Below, one piece after another: positions 12,253-23,968 of a stretch of 64,000 nucleotides of DNA (its first letter is position 1; each line of letters starts with the position of its first letter). Source of the stretch: Gracilaria gracilis. Lineage: Eukaryota; Rhodophyta; Florideophyceae; Gracilariales; Gracilariaceae. The notes below the pieces were generated by a model. It ran no database searches and was not told the origin of the DNA. It saw only the letters and a list, made by a program, of their open reading frames with translations. A program made the translations under genes and the position numbers. Location of the stretch: assembly GCA_030374805.1 (NCBI GenBank), contig JARGSG010000228.1, forward strand, positions 62,001-126,000, read 5' to 3'.

Positions 12253-13234
12253 ATGACGAGCGGCAGCGGCGGAGAAAGAAAATCAAGTCGTGCACTGACG
12301 ACGCTAGCGTCGGGGCTGATGACAGGTGACGGCAGCCGGCGGCAGCGGCGGCCTCCAAAGAGACAACAGCGGCCACAGCAACAGCCGTTGCTGCCCGCCA
12401 TACACTCCAGCGCGCGCAGTCGCCCCGCCGTCACGTTGCGCGCCAGCGCTTCCGACGGGCCACCGCCGTTGCCGCCAGAGCCACCGAGAAAGCCGCTACT
12501 CAAACTGCCGAACGAAACGGATGCGCGCTATGCGCGCTTTTGCGAGTTTGCCGGGCGTGGTGGCGACGCGCGCCAGCGGGAGAAGGTGGTGAGCGATGTT
12601 CTGTGGGGCGCCACGACGCTGCCACCACGCAGAGCACAAAGCCCACCATCCAGGGCGAGATGCACGCCGTGTTCGAGCTTCTTTTCGAGCTGTACTTTAA
12701 ATCGCGCCGCGACCTGCACAAGCAGAACCACGAGCTGGCTATGCGCGCCGCGCTGCCTTCCATCTCCAAGTGGAACCAGCAGCTCATGCGCCGCCACAAG
12801 GCATCCAAGCCGCAGCGCTCGCAGTTCTCAAAGACGCTTGCTATCGTGCACGCTTTGCTCAGACGTACTGCTAGCTCGCGCACGTGCTCCAACCGCAACG
12901 CCCGTGGTGCTGCCGCCACCGCCGCCGTGCCTCTGCTGCAACAGTCGCAGTCGCAGCCGCGAACGAAGAGCGTGCACTTGACGTTGCTGTGTTCGCCCAA
13001 TGCGCTCTTGCTCACCTGGTGCTGTGCATCATTGCGCTCGAGTCGTGTGAGAACGTTGTGTCGCAGGAGAATAGGCCGCCTACCTTGGCGCACTATTCGG
13101 CCTTCGGCGCGCTCTTCGTGCTGTGCGCCGCCTACCTTCACGCCTTGCGTTCAGCGCATGCGCGCGCTCTGAATCAGCTTCGTGGACGCTCGTCGTCGCC
13201 ATTTGTCAGCGCTCTCTACCGCTGCAAGCGATGA
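12253..13234 (+). pseudogene. GC-rich unknown gene fragment with frameshifts
   Basis: A candidate start ATG at 12253 (MTSGSGGERK) opens a low-complexity N-terminus, then a structured part (LPNETDARYARFCEF). The frame shifts near 12630 to a helical segment (QGEMHAVFELLFELYFKSRR) and again near 12890 to a last segment with a hydrophobic helix (LDVAVFAQCALAHLVLCIIA). The sequence looks protein-coding, but I do not recognise a family. At least two frameshifts suggest a pseudogene, though unrecognised introns are possible. It is clearly GC-richer than the flanking hAT genes. Confidence 0.4.
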
Positions 13235-13547
13235 CCCGCAGTAAGCGATGACCTTTTTGTATCATATCAAGTGTTCACTGAGTGCTTTTGTTTTCGAGTG
13301 CTTGTCGCTCCTCGCTCCTTCGCTCGCGCCCTGCGCTGTATCCCAACGCTGCGAACGCGCGCTCGGTCACGGCTGCTATGGCGGCTGCTACCTGTGCTTG
13401 CTGCCTGTTGGCTGCCATGCGCTTCATGCTTGTACTTTGCCACCACGTCGTTTTCTCAAGCTGTTTGCACACAGCAAGCGCTTCGAGTTGCGCCGCTACG
13501 GCAAGTTTTGTATAGAACCATCCAAGTCACACACTACCCTGGATCTA

Positions 13548-13808
13548 CTAGTCCTTCTCAAAGCGCGTGATCGTGTTCTTTGCATCGGCGTTGTAGTACC
13601 CACGCATGAGTCCATCGTTGTCGGCACGGCCCGTGTACGTGAGCTCGAACTTGAGCAAGTCAATCAGATCGCGCTCCTCGACGTTGAACTTAACGCTGAG
13701 AGCGCGTGCGTCCCACTCGTGGCTGCTCTCTCTTCACATCTTGAACAGCTGCAAAACGTCCAGCTGCGACAATCTACCCGCCGTTTTGCTCGCAGTCGAA
13801 TTGGCCAT
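13548..13808 (-). pseudogene. Unknown conserved-looking fragment, minus strand
   Basis: The frame from ATG 13808 (MANSTASKTAGRL) to TAG 13548 reads as a good soluble protein (KFNVEERDLIDLLKFELTYT) except for one in-frame TGA near 13736. The same frame continues upstream past another stop to about 13910. No family is recognised. It lies opposite a long plus-strand ORF that is mostly a shadow. Confidence 0.35.
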
Positions 13809-13982
13809 GCGCGATCGCAGCTACGGTACTTCTTGCACCGTGGCGGCGCTGCGCTGCGCGTGGGGACGCTTGCCGCTGCCGCAGTCCGAGAACGCTGTGA
13901 CGTCGTGAGACCCGGCTTAGTTGGCCGAAGTCGAGAGGACAGCGCTCTGGGCGGTGGTAAAGTAGACAATGGTGGTGTCAAG

Positions 13983-14124
13983 GGCGCAGTACGCGAACAG
14001 ATTGGCATGAAGGTTTCCAAATGGTGGGAAGAAGGGAAGGCTGAACTTGTACCTGAAGTGCTTTTTGTTGACGAAGTGTATCTGTTGGACATTGAATGCT
14101 TTTCTTTCATCAGCAAGATGATTT
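13983..14124 (+). pseudogene. RUVBL2 (Reptin) Walker B fragment
   Basis: About 47 codons match the RuvB-like AAA+ helicases just before and including Walker B: VREQI..KV..W.EEGKAELVP, then LFVDEVYLLDIECFSF. In RUVBL1/2 the box is DEVHMLDIE, so the His after DEV is Tyr here. VREQI and EEGKAE point to RUVBL2 rather than RUVBL1. No Walker A, sensor or C-terminal part is found nearby, and the match stops within about 15 bases of the hAT 2 reading frame. This is a gene sliver, not a gene. The longer plus-strand ORF containing it (13248-14147) is otherwise unrelated. Confidence 0.75.
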
Positions 14125-14136
14125 CATCACACCAAC

Positions 14137-16440
14137 CTACTCAATAAAAGAACGCATTACCCCAGCCTCCGGGAGTTCTCCTTTGTCTTCCTCTACATTT
14201 TCCCATTCTAAAAGGTCTTTCTCGTTGCTAACGTCCTCATCTTCCACCTCTGCGTTATTTCCTATATCGAAATAGGACACAGAGTCCACCAAGTTTCCTC
14301 CTGAGCCTGATGGAACTTCATGTAAAGCCAAATTCATGGCTTGCGTTCTTGCTACTGTGCCTAGATTGCGTCTCCGTCGAGATGTCAAAGCGCGATTGAA
14401 CGCACAAAAGATCATCTCCTCTACTTTAACCAGATGAAGTCGGTTCCGGGTCGGAGTTCTTATTCTTCCTTGCAGGCTAAAACTTCTTTCTACGCTGGAA
14501 GAGGACGACTCACCGACAATAAGCGGAGAGCAAAGTCCTTTAACCAAGGTCTCTCGTCGTACTGCATCCAGTATACAATAGGTATATTCCTAAACGCCAT
14601 TAAAACCTCGCGCTCACTCGGGTTGTCGGCTTGAGACTTCCAAGAAAGACGCACAAATGAGAACTCTTCCAATAGTTTTGTAACTGCTGCGTCTTCCCCT
14701 CCGGAGCTAGGAAGCTTTTGTGTCTGCGGAAAAGCCTCTGATACCACGTAAGAGCGAAGATGCTTTAGAATTTTGGCATTGTGAGGGGAAAATGCATCGT
14801 TCACGCTGCGGATATCCAATAAATACGTGACATAATGAATAGAAGTAAGTAGAGGTATTTTTCTCGATCCACCATTCAGTCGTCCGCGTAGGGCAGTTAG
14901 CACGCCATCTTTTCGTTCTTGTGTAAAAAACGGGGTTACAGGAAGAGCCAGTAGCTGCTGTTTGAGCTGCTTAGTGGCTGGATACACCTCGGATATGACC
15001 GAACTGTCATCATCGAATATACGAAGATATTGCCTGAAAAGCCGAAACACATTGTATATGTCTAGACACCTGTCATAAACCGTACTGTCTTTGACAGTGG
15101 CCTCAAAAGCATCACGCCTGTTGTCTCTTCTGCCCCCGTACAGCGTTGTGCGAAAGTCAAGACACTGTACAAGACTCTGATAAACAGGCCTTCCCCTTAT
15201 AAACGAATGAAGCATACCCTCTGCACTCGCAAAGCCAGTGGGTGCCATTCGCATAGGTAGAATTGCAGTGCGAAGCGGCAAAACTCTACCATACTCGTCC
15301 AGCTCTCGGGTTGATGTTGTGTATCCTGCATTAAGAAGATTCCTGTTGTACTGCTCTTTCAGCTGCTTGAATCGAAAATAAAGTTTAGAATGTTTGCGCA
15401 AGTCGTTCACGACAGCTCCCACCGTATTCAAAATATCTTTGACCCAAGGCAGCTCTCCCTCATCCTGCATCACAAGATTGGCAACATGAGTCTGGTCCTG
15501 ACTTGAATTAATGTGGTTGTATCTCTTAGCCAACTCCTCTTTCGCCTTGACACAAGAACTCGCATTGTCGCTGACTACCGCACATATGCGTTTGATGTTA
15601 CCGAATTCTGCAAAGGCAGAATCTACAACATTGGCGTAGAGCGTAGAATCACAGCTCTGTGATCCAGTATATATAGATCGTAGAAAGTATGTCTTCCTTG
15701 ACCTGTCCACACCGGTGATGCATAAAAGAACATTAACGACATTCTCGGAGCTTGCATCCGTCCATCCATCAAAAATAAGAGTTCCATACGTCTGTCGCAA
15801 TGAAGCCGCAGTTTCAGCTTTGAAAGAAATGAGCTTCTTCTCACACAAACCCTGCAGATTCTTTGCAGCCATCCGAGATATGCTTGGAAATTCTTCAGCA
15901 ACCCCAGGATCCAGAAGCTTGACAAGTTCCTACAGCTCATTCTCACCTTCTCTGCGACTGAGAACCGAGAATGGGAGCATATGGTTGACGACGAAAAGAG
16001 TTAATAGGTCTGTCATGCGACTTCTCAGCCTGTACAACCTTGCTTGCTGACTCTCCACTGCAGACCGACGCTGTGTGGACCCCATCCCGGCGTTGGTTGA
16101 TGGCATCACGTTTGTCCACTGGCTCGGTCCCGCACGAACGTCTTCTTGGCGGGCTCGTTTGGAGGGAGTTGCTGGGATCCCGAAGCATTCAGAAGCACTT
16201 CCAAGTTCGCGGTAGGCGCACAGTAGCGACGGGGTCTTAAGAAGCCGGGAGAGGGTAGCTGGCGACGTGAAGGAACACTGTAACAAGTGCTGGCCTAACT
16301 GCGTGGCGTTAGGTGTCGCTGCCTTAGTTTGCCAGCGACACCCATCGCAGGTTGTATAGAGATTGTCCGGTGAAGAGAGGCTATCGTCGCTGGACTGCAG
16401 AGCAAAGCACTCAGTAGGCCACCAGGCTCTCTTGCGACCA
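14137..16440 (-). pseudogene. hAT transposase 2 (BED + DUF659 + hATC), nearly complete
   Basis: The minus-strand order is a BED finger (CDGC ... HLLQC, about 16375-16280), a linker, a DUF659 core with FDGWTD near 15760 and SDNAS near 15565, and the hAT C-terminal dimerisation block (SSSSVERSFSLQ near 14490). Only two lesions are seen. One is a TAG at 15930 replacing a residue equal to Tyr in hAT 1. The other is a one-base frameshift at about 14515, just before the dimerisation block. The 460-codon core (15872-14490) is fully open. The N-terminal start is uncertain because no ATG was found before the finger. It faces hAT 1 tail to tail. Confidence 0.88.
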
Positions 16441-17260
16441 ACTTTGCGAGACGTTGACTAAAACGACTCCTGCTGCTGAGCGTTATTGGATGACATAACC
16501 AAACGGTGCGGAACTTGATACTGGGGATGGGTCTGTTGAAAGGAGCGAGACAGAGAGACAAACGATGCAAAGTGCTGCACAGTTTGGAATTCACAGCCAC
16601 GGCCACACTGCGCCAGTTTCAGGCGCTGAATGCACGACGGACCGACGTTCCTTTACGCCCCCATCGGAAGCTCGGGGGATTATTTTAGGGCTAAAGCACG
16701 TCGATCTTGAGAGCCGCAGGTTCGCACAAGGCTTGTGCGCCATATTTCGAATGGCTGTATAATCTCCCCGCCGCTGTGCAACCTATATTCCGTCCCAACT
16801 GGAATTCCCGGCAGCGACCTGACGCAAGACGCGCCGCCATCGCCGCCTTCCGCCACCGTTTCGGAAGATAGCTCGCGCGTTCTCTCCCGCCACAGCAAGC
16901 ATCATTACCAGATGATGGGTTGCTTCGGTTTTCGAACGATCATTCTCTTCTTTGAATGGCACTAGGACGAAGATTTTGCACCGGCGGAGGAGGCAGGGGG
17001 GAGGGCTCGGTGGTGGGTTGGGGGGGCGGTTGAGGGCATTGTTGTGGCTGTTGCTGTTAGTGAAAAGCGCTGTGCTGCTGCTCGTAGAGAGCGGACGGAA
17101 CGTTGGAGGGTCCCTTGCCACTCGCGCCGACCGCACTCGCGCTTCCCTACAAAACTCCCAATCCCTGTCTGTGATGCTCTCCAACAACCAGATGCTTTCA
17201 AAGTCGTTGCAGCCTTTTCTCCAGCTGCACGCCACCGCTCCATATGACAGGCCTTTTGTC
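16441..17260. other. No clear gene between hAT 2 and peroxiredoxin fragment
   Basis: ORFs on both strands here are low-complexity or lack any recognised motif. A purine-rich GGAGGAGGCAGGGGGGAGGG tract lies at about 16983-17004. The 5' end of hAT 2 should fall in the first few hundred bases. Confidence 0.35.
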
Positions 17261-17261
17261 T

Positions 17262-17708
17262 CCCCTCGTTGCCGCTAATGGCGCCCAAGTCCACGCCAAA
17301 GTCTTTGTACAAGTTCTTGATGCCATCCGTGGCAGTGAATGCAATTCCGTACTTGTCCGCGACCTTGAAGCCGTCGTCGCTGAGCACATGGAATAGCAGC
17401 CCCATCTCCATGATCATCTCCTCGCTCTCGTCGGTCGTCTGCGCTGAGATGGTGACCAGCTTGGCGCCCAGCGCCTTGATGTGGTCGTTGGCGAGTATGA
17501 GCGAGTCGAGCGTGGCTTTGCAGTACGGGCACCACACGCCACGATACCAGGAGACGACGACGGCCGGCAGCAAAAGGGTCATCAGCAGCGACTTCGAGGT
17601 CCTCACCAGAAGCTCCAGCGGGACCAGAGTCGTTGTCAGCACCGACGGCAACCAAGTTGGCGCCGGTGAACATGGCCGAACCGTTGCCGAAATAAATCGC
17701 AACACCAT
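17262..17708 (-). pseudogene. Peroxiredoxin-like (AhpC/TSA family) fragment, 3' truncated
   Basis: The minus frame carries the signature of the AhpC/TSA peroxiredoxin-like family: VVSWYRGVWCPYC with the CPYC active-site box near 17530, ALGAKLVTISAQT, then GLLFHVLSDDGFKVADKYGI and FGVDLGAISGN. These proteins reduce peroxides through the first Cys of the box. Homology ends abruptly at about 17262. The expected C-terminal VPATYVID-like strand and last helix are missing, and the rest of the ORF is unrelated. The N-terminal 30 codons are only loosely family-like. It is GC-rich, like the other gene fragments in this area. Confidence 0.75.
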
Positions 17709-17759
17709 TCATCATAGTCGGTGTCTGAGATGCCTCCGTGGTCGATAACTCGCTGTAGA

Positions 17760-18560
17760 AAACGGTTGCATAGTTGGTGCGTCGTCATTTGCGGATGCCA
17801 CATTCTTCCCAAGATCAGCTGTCGTCTGGAAAACCGTGATCAATCGGGTCAACTGGCACTCTAGCTAATCCTTCAGGGTCCACTGCAGGGGAATATGATC
17901 TGGACTTTATAGTTAGTGGGGTATGTCAACAAATAGTATTCTTTACAACGATTAGTTAGGTTTGCGGATGACATCGTGATCTTACATGCCCATGTTCGAC
18001 CTACGGGAATCTAAACGTTCGAGACAAAACCGGGATGGAAAAGCCATCCCTCTAAAAGGTTGAATAAAACAGTGGATCTTCAGTCCCATGCTTCTCGAGA
18101 AGAAAGTCTTTGGAACAGAAAGGGCACCATCGTTGCAGCCGACTCATTCGAGCCGTGATAATGCCGCTGGCCGGCAAGTCAAAGCTTCATCCCAATTCCA
18201 TGTTTGGTTCCCGCACGCGCAGTTTCAGTGAAATTAAGTTCGCGACTTGCTAGTGCTTTCTTGGCATCTTCCCATGTGCTTTCCAACCGTCCTTCTCTCC
18301 CGAAGAGCCACAAATCGAACCCATTGCTGGAAACCGTTCCGTACGGCGTGGTAACTTTCGTTTCTTGGCAAGAACCTTCTTTGTCAACAGTCGTGAGAAC
18401 CCTGTATTGATTACAGAAGAGCCCCAAAGCTCTCAACCATTAGAAGAACCACAGTTGAATCCAAAACAAGAACGTTGACGAGCTTTTCGACTTCGAATCT
18501 CATGCAAAGCAACGCCGGAATACAGAACCTAATTCATCAAGACGTAATGTAAAAGCGACT
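17760..18560. other. Short unknown ORFs only
   Basis: A minus-strand ORF of 85 codons (18436-18179, TTPYGTVSSNGFDLWLFGRE) looks mildly protein-like and may be the end of a lost gene, but has no recognised domain. Nothing else is supported. Confidence 0.3.
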
Positions 18561-18572
18561 AGAATGTGTTGG

Positions 18573-18835
18573 TTAGAAACATGTTTCGAAATCAAAATGA
18601 GTAAGAGTATTGAATCTTATCCACGAAGGAATAGAAAAGTCAGGTTTTCTACCGCTTTCCGAAGCACCATCTTTGTTAGCATTGTTACCAGTTATTTTCT
18701 GTCGATGAATAAAGAACTTGCGCTCTGCTGCTTCCTTTGCAGCATTCTCTGCTTCCATTTCAGGGGTGGGTGGCGGAGCTTTTTTGATCTTCGTCGGCGC
18801 GAAGACCCCCGACGTATGGGTAAACTTCGAGCTCG
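18573..18835 (-). pseudogene. Charged unknown fragment, minus strand
   Basis: A minus frame encodes KIKKAPPPTPEMEAENAAKE followed by a polar stretch, which resembles a genuine disordered or helical tail. It overlaps the start of the plus-strand HAD fragment, so at most one of the two is ancestral in the overlap. No family is recognised. Confidence 0.2.
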
Positions 18836-19319
18836 GTCTCATCGACGAAAACCAACTAGCAAGCACCTTCTTCAAGGACGAGCGCATCGTGAACATACTC
18901 CACTTCAAGACATTTCTCAGGCAAGCTTATCGCCAGATTACGGGTACAGACGTTTTACTCAACACATTGAGAGAAGGAGATGTTCAGGTGCATCTGTGTA
19001 GCAATTACCCTGCATGGGGCCATTTGGTTGAGGAAGCCACTCAGCTCAACGCTCGCTACGGAGCACGATGGACGTTTGTAAGTGGAAACGAAGGTATCAG
19101 AAAGCCAGACGTGGCAGCATACAAGCGAGTTGCAGACAAAGCCGGTGTGCATCCCTCATCTTAGAAGATAGACAGCGAAATTGTGATGGTGCTCTAGAAG
19201 CCGGCTACCTTGCAGCCGTCCTCTTCCAAGATGCAAAACAAGCTTCAACAGAGCTTGCAACAATTTTTGAAGCTTGTGGGATTACGCTCAAGCACTATAA
19301 TGGTCTACAGTATGACTAA
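18718..19319 (+). pseudogene. HAD-superfamily hydrolase, N-truncated and frameshifted
   Basis: From about 18797 the plus strand encodes a haloacid-dehalogenase-like fold: DVWVNFELGLIDENQ (cap region), CSNYPAW (motif II Ser), GIRKPD (motif III Lys) and LILEDRQRNCDGALEAGYLA (motif IV). The N-terminal strand with the nucleophile motif DxDxT is absent. A one-base frameshift at about 19160 splits PSS from LILEDRQ, with a TAG in the broken frame. The second part runs to TAA at 19317-19319. Loss of motif I should abolish phosphatase activity. Confidence 0.8.
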
Positions 19320-19650
19320 GGGCCAAGCAAGCGGAGATAAACCAGTTCAAGTTCCTATCACACAATGCTAACACTGGACAGCAAGCGCCCTTGACTTCCA
19401 CGTCTACTGCTGTGGGTCATATGAATATAACAATAACAACCTTTCCCCCTATCATCCGAAATGATAACTTCATCACACGCATTGGAGTGGGAGTGATCCT
19501 TAGATTAAATGCAGAAAATTAGAGCTTCAGCTACTCTGCTCTCAGTGTTCACAGGCTCAGACGTTCACGAAAAGAATTTTGACTTCCTATGACCTGCCAC
19601 CTTAATCTGCAGAGAGCAAAGAGCTTGGCATTTCTTGCTCAGGCCGATGC
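19320..19650. other. Intergenic between HAD fragment and TON2
   Basis: No gene or repeat is seen in this 330-bp convergent spacer. Confidence 0.4.
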
Positions 19651-19655
19651 TAAGC

Positions 19656-21112
19656 TTAGAATGGGTCCTCGCCAGCCATTAGTGGATTCGCAACGTCGCC
19701 GACTTCTTCCCAAGATTCTTCTTCCCCTTCTTCTTCCTCTTCACTTAGCCTAAGGTATTCCAACGAAGGAAAGCGGTCCAAGTCAATGAGCTCTGGGGTC
19801 GCATGTTCTTGTCTTATTTGCAATGGATCCCTAGCCTCAATGGCGAAAAACTTTTTGAGGTTGAACAAAACGTTGAAAAGCTACCGGCTAGGCGACACCG
19901 TTTGAGATCCTTCCTCCTAATCACAGGTGGTCGTACATTGGGTTTGATCATGTCGAGCAGTTGACACAAGATATCTGTGATCGGTACGGGCTCATGACCG
20001 AAGCATTCCATGCGATGAAGCTGTTCTTTGCAGAAAAACTCCATATCATACATAGTTATCAGGCCATCGCCATCCATATCAATACATCGAACCAGTAATC
20101 GATGGCTGTGTCACTTGTTTTGTCTTCTTCACTCAGACAGAACCAGATGAAATCTGTGTATGAAGTGAACCCAGGGTTTTCTGGGGAATCGAGGGGACGC
20201 GCGTATCCACCAAAAATGCGCTCAACAATACGAGACGTCAGAGAATGGCTACCATATCGCATTAAATCTTCTCGGTCTATTTGCAGATCATGGTTCGCGT
20301 GTAACTTCCAGAACCTGCAGTAGAGCAGGTAGAAATGCTCGTAGCTGAAAAACTTTCGTTCCCGATTTATGTCCTCTTCCTCGTCCACAACCAGAAGAAT
20401 TTCCAGGAGTCTCGATCTCCGGATATCTTGAAGCGTCAATCGTCCATTATGTTGCCGAGTGCACCCAAAGTAGATTCTCTCAATCACGGTTTCACTGTAT
20501 CTTTGCTGAAATTCAGGTGTTGCGTGCAAGAACGTTAGACCTTGATGACACATCAACAGCGCGCGTAGCAACGGTTTGAAATCGCTCTGGATCAAATAAT
20601 CACGATCCGCCCCAGGGTCGCGAAGGACCGAGAAGATCCTCGTCTCCTTCGAATACCCGGCACAAGCAGTGTTATAAAACTATTTGAACTGTTCTTCCGT
20701 AACATAGTCCTTAGTCATTTCATTCATGGGACTCGTGGCATTCAAACTGTCCGTTGCAGCAGACATTCCAGAATTTGTTTCATTAGCTTGCGAAACGCTG
20801 TGAAAGCCATTAAGCTGGCGACTTTCATTCCCTCTATCATCTCCATCTACGGCATCACCCATCGTCGTATCTGATTTCGTTCCGCCGTCACTGCGCGGTG
20901 ACTGATGGACCATGCTATCAATGACATTCGAAGGCCCTCCTGCGCTTTGCTTGCCTTCCACATCCTTCATATCATTTTCAGGACTTGGATTGGCGGTGGC
21001 GTCTGTGGAGTTTGCCTTCCCAAATTGCTTAGGGTAGCCTATTTTCATCACGGCATCGAAAACGATTCCGGCAAAATAGGTTGGCAGACCGACAACGTCT
21101 AACACTTCGCAC
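19656..21112 (-). pseudogene. TON2/FASS-type PP2A B'' regulatory subunit, decayed
   Basis: Minus-strand pieces follow the plant TONNEAU2 / PPP2R3C order: GLPTYFAG near 21100, a long low-complexity insert, EEQFK, LRALLMCHQGLTFLHATPEF, FFSYEHFYLLYCRFW, the EF-hand DMDGDGLIT near 20070, EEQ-like FCKEQLHRMECFG, and the C-terminus IEARDPLQIRQE. In plants this PP2A subunit positions cortical microtubules and the preprophase band. Lesions are a TAG at 20680 (between EEQFK and FYNTA), a one-base deletion just before the EF-hand (about 20085) and one in a T-run at about 19880. The 5' part is missing and joins directly to SNF2 sequence at about 21113. Confidence 0.85.
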
Positions 21113-22440
21113 TGGCTTTGATTAGATAGTCTTGAGGAAGAGTTGCAATTGATTCAAAGTCATAAAACAGATGAGGGTGATTACACACCTTCATGCACTG
21201 CATTAGCAGGTTGTTAAATACCCTTACTCCGTTCGACTTTCGAGTTGCTATCCCGATACGATTCATGACCTGATGATATATTGCTCTCTGCCATGATGAC
21301 ATAGCGCAGTGAAGAACGTGTTCAACTTTGGCGGAAGTTGAGATTCTACAGCTGCCTTCAGCCTCCGAAGCAGAAACGGTGGACGAACCAGGTGCAGGCG
21401 AGTGATAACCAACAAGGTTTTCTCTTCTCCTAGTTCCACCGAGTCTCCAAGAGTCGTTATTTCAAACGGCTTCTTAAAACCATGTCTCAAACGTGTCAGC
21501 GGAGGCAAAAGTAGTGGGCAACAGGAAATTGAGCAATGCCCATAGTCCTGTAAGATTGTTCTGCAATGGGGTACCAGTAAGAAGTAGTCGGTTGCGAGAT
21601 TTGCGTTTGACACCAAGGGTCATCGCCAGCTTTCAATTGGCGTTTCCATTCGGTGTCCCTCGTCAATAACGATGTACTGCCAGTATATCGGACTGAGAAT
21701 ATTCTGGTCTTTCACTGTGAACTCATACATGGTGAGGACCACGTTGTAATCACAGCTTGCCATTTGGGCCTGCTGAATGTTCTTTCTAGTGGATTTGTCT
21801 TCCCTGTACACGACTTTAGTCAAGGATGGAGGCCACAAGTCTAGTTCAAGAACCCAGTTTCCCATTGTGGTAAGTGGGACAATATCTAGAAATGGACCAC
21901 CGTTCTTCTTGTTCTCGACTAGATACGTAATAAGAGACATGGTCTGGATAGTCTTTCCGAGTCCCATTTCGTCGCCGAGAATGCCGTTTAAGTTATTGTT
22001 GTACAAGGACACCATCCATTTAAGCCCTTCGACTTGGTGAGCCTTCAGTGTACCATGCACCATTATGGATGGTTGTCGCCCCTCCTCCTGCACAGAGTGT
22101 GTAACAGTATAGTATAAGTCGCGCCTCCGCTTCATCCCATCAATAAAGACTGCATCCCTGTCTCGCAACTCTTCATTAAACGTATTTTAGCGACCAATAT
22201 CATCTGTACCTTCGGATCTTTCGCGCTCCCGCTCGACTTGAGCACAGATTCACATGAGGTAGCTGTCCGTCTGCCGCACGAACTGCAGCAAGGGTTCGTT
22301 CTTGGTATTCTTCAGCAGCTTCAGATACGCCTGCTCATCATTGCTCCGAAGGAGTCTTAGTAGTTCAATTCTCTCCCGCAATCTATTATGGATGTTGCAG
22401 TGGCCCCTCTTTCCGCTATATCTCGCTTCGAAAGTTTGAA
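21113..22440 (-). pseudogene. BRM/STH1-type SNF2 chromatin-remodelling ATPase, partial
   Basis: Minus strand. An HSA-like helical region comes first (ERIELLRLLRSND near 22370), with in-frame TGA and TAA between 22260 and 22185. The ATPase follows: LYNNNLNGILGDEMGLGKTI (motif I), VPLTTMGNW (motif Ia), IVIDEGHRM (motif II DEGH), [11 protein letters not shown] (motif III), FLLRRLKAAVESQLPPK, LMQCMKVCNHPHLF and LIKASAKCEVLD. DEGH and FLLRRLK..VE..LP are typical of the Brahma/STH1 group of SWI/SNF. At least three frame changes occur (about 21620, 21510, 21300). The second helicase lobe (motifs IV-VI) and bromodomain are absent because TON2 sequence begins right after the last motif. Confidence 0.88.
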
Positions 22441-22444
22441 AACC

Positions 22445-22900
22445 TTAATGTCTGACAAAGCTTTCAATAAGCCTCAGAATTCTGGGATGTGATGCCCATT
22501 GTCTGACCATGTTTCGCACGTCAGTGCCAATGATCCCTCTTATCCGCTTCAAAAACGGCCCAACACCATCCCCTTGAATCGCATCATCAAAGCCACTCGT
22601 GACGACGCTATGGTTCTGACTGGAATCTAAGTTAGCGTTGATCATGTCAGTGAGCTTTCGATTGAAAGGGGTTCGCGTTTCAGATGAGGAGTTGGAAGTA
22701 CCGTTTGAAGCAGTTTTCAAAATTGGGTCAATCCTCGATACAGCAGCTATAGTCGCACTGCGGCCTTCGGCGACAATATCACGCAACGCTCGTTTGACCA
22801 CAACACCGCAATTTTTCTTCTCAATCATGTAAACGATCATAGGCGAGCGTTGGCGGATAGTTGTACGAAAGGAGGTAGTAATTTGATCGAGATTGAAGTC
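22445..22900 (-). CDS. Unknown ORF, possibly 3' part of a larger gene
   Basis: A minus frame open from about 22900 (GYPLDFNLDQITTSFRTTIR) to TGA/TAA at 22445. A basic/hydrophobic segment (CGVVVKRALRDIVAEGRSAT) is followed by a Ser/Thr-rich linker and a helical end. It loosely recalls the HEAT-like central region of NOT1-type scaffold proteins, but I do not consider that established. It ends 5 bases before the SNF2 fragment. Confidence 0.35.
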   Translation of the reverse strand, partial: DFNLDQITTSFRTTIRQRSPMIVYMIEKKNCGVVVKRALRDIVAEGRSATIAAVSRIDPILKTASNGTSNSSSETRTPFNRKLTDMINANLDSSQNHSVVTSGFDDAIQGDGVGPFLKRIRGIIGTDVRNMVRQWASHPRILRLIESFVRH

Positions 22901-23014
22901 TAAAGGGTACCCCTTACCAGATCTGGTCTTTACTTCACATTAAGTAAAGAACCAAGGTATCAACATGATCAATCATTTCTCCTCCTTGCCCTGTTGACCA
23001 GTAAACTGGCATCG

Positions 23015-23968
23015 TTAAAAAACCGTTAGTAATGATTCGTACATTACGGAAGAAACATTACTTACCGAGTTCAAAATAGGATGCCTCCCACAATGGTGAC
23101 GACCCCAAGTTTTTGGATACTTAATGGTTAAGTTCCAAACGCCGAAGAGATAAAGCTTGCGCAATTGCACAGGTACATGATTCCTCTCAATCTTCACAGT
23201 GGTGTTTGAGATATTCTCTAAAAGTAAGAAATCCAAAACGGAGGTTAGTTCTTGATAAAATTTTCCCACAATGTCGTACTTCGAGCAAAACAAGTTCAAT
23301 AAATCGTTACAAACAAAAGAATTTCCACTAAAATAAGTGACACTCTCGAGTTTGACATATTCTTCAATCACAGACCTCAAACGTTCCGCGAAGACGTTGT
23401 ACGAAATTTCGTTGAAGAAAACTGTCAGTGAGCCAAGATACACGATAAACGTTCCATCCTCATCAAGATTCAAAACCAGATTAAAAACAACTCTGCCCTC
23501 AGAAAGATAGATGCAATGAATAAAAATTGTAATGTCGTGCGAGGTTCGCTCGGTTGTCACACGGCGAAGGTGCTTCAGAATATTGCCAAGCATGACACTG
23601 TATTGATTTTGGGCAACAGCTAGCAGCTGCAAATTTGTCAGTGGGTAGTCCTCGAACCAATCGTAAACCGTTGTTATCTTCTTGCTGATCGCCTTAAAAG
23701 CGGCATGGTTGACATCTATAGGAAGCGCGTTCACCCATAAAAAGCGCACTATCGAATTGATAAGCTCCATATGCAGAGAATTAGAAAAAGGCTCCGGTGT
23801 TTCTAATAATGCCTCAGAAAGCGGATCATGAAGAGGCGTAGGGGAAAGTAACGCTGAATAGCTGTAGTGCAAGATAAAAATGTTAGATATGATTAAATGC
23901 GGAAAATGGGTGTTGAAACATACTCCATTAGTTGGTTTGTAAAGCGACGTCAAAGATGAGTGACACAC
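23015..23968 (-). CDS. Unknown 317-codon protein, uninterrupted
   Basis: This is one of the few long ORFs here without a lesion. The N-terminal 40 codons are hydrophobic (LIISNIFILHYSYSALL), which may be a membrane helix or untranslated leader read through. The body is rich in Leu, Ile, Asn and aromatic residues (YDWFEDYPLTNLQLLAVAQN) and looks like an all-helical repeat protein. No catalytic motif or family is recognised. Codon use is AT-rich like Sec16 and unlike the GC-rich fragments. It may belong with the ORF at 22445-22900 as one larger gene. Confidence 0.45.
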   Translation of the reverse strand: MCHSSLTSLYKPTNGVCFNTHFPHLIISNIFILHYSYSALLSPTPLHDPLSEALLETPEPFSNSLHMELINSIVRFLWVNALPIDVNHAAFKAISKKITTVYDWFEDYPLTNLQLLAVAQNQYSVMLGNILKHLRRVTTERTSHDITIFIHCIYLSEGRVVFNLVLNLDEDGTFIVYLGSLTVFFNEISYNVFAERLRSVIEEYVKLESVTYFSGNSFVCNDLLNLFCSKYDIVGKFYQELTSVLDFLLLENISNTTVKIERNHVPVQLRKLYLFGVWNLTIKYPKTWGRHHCGRHPILNSVSNVSSVMYESLLTVF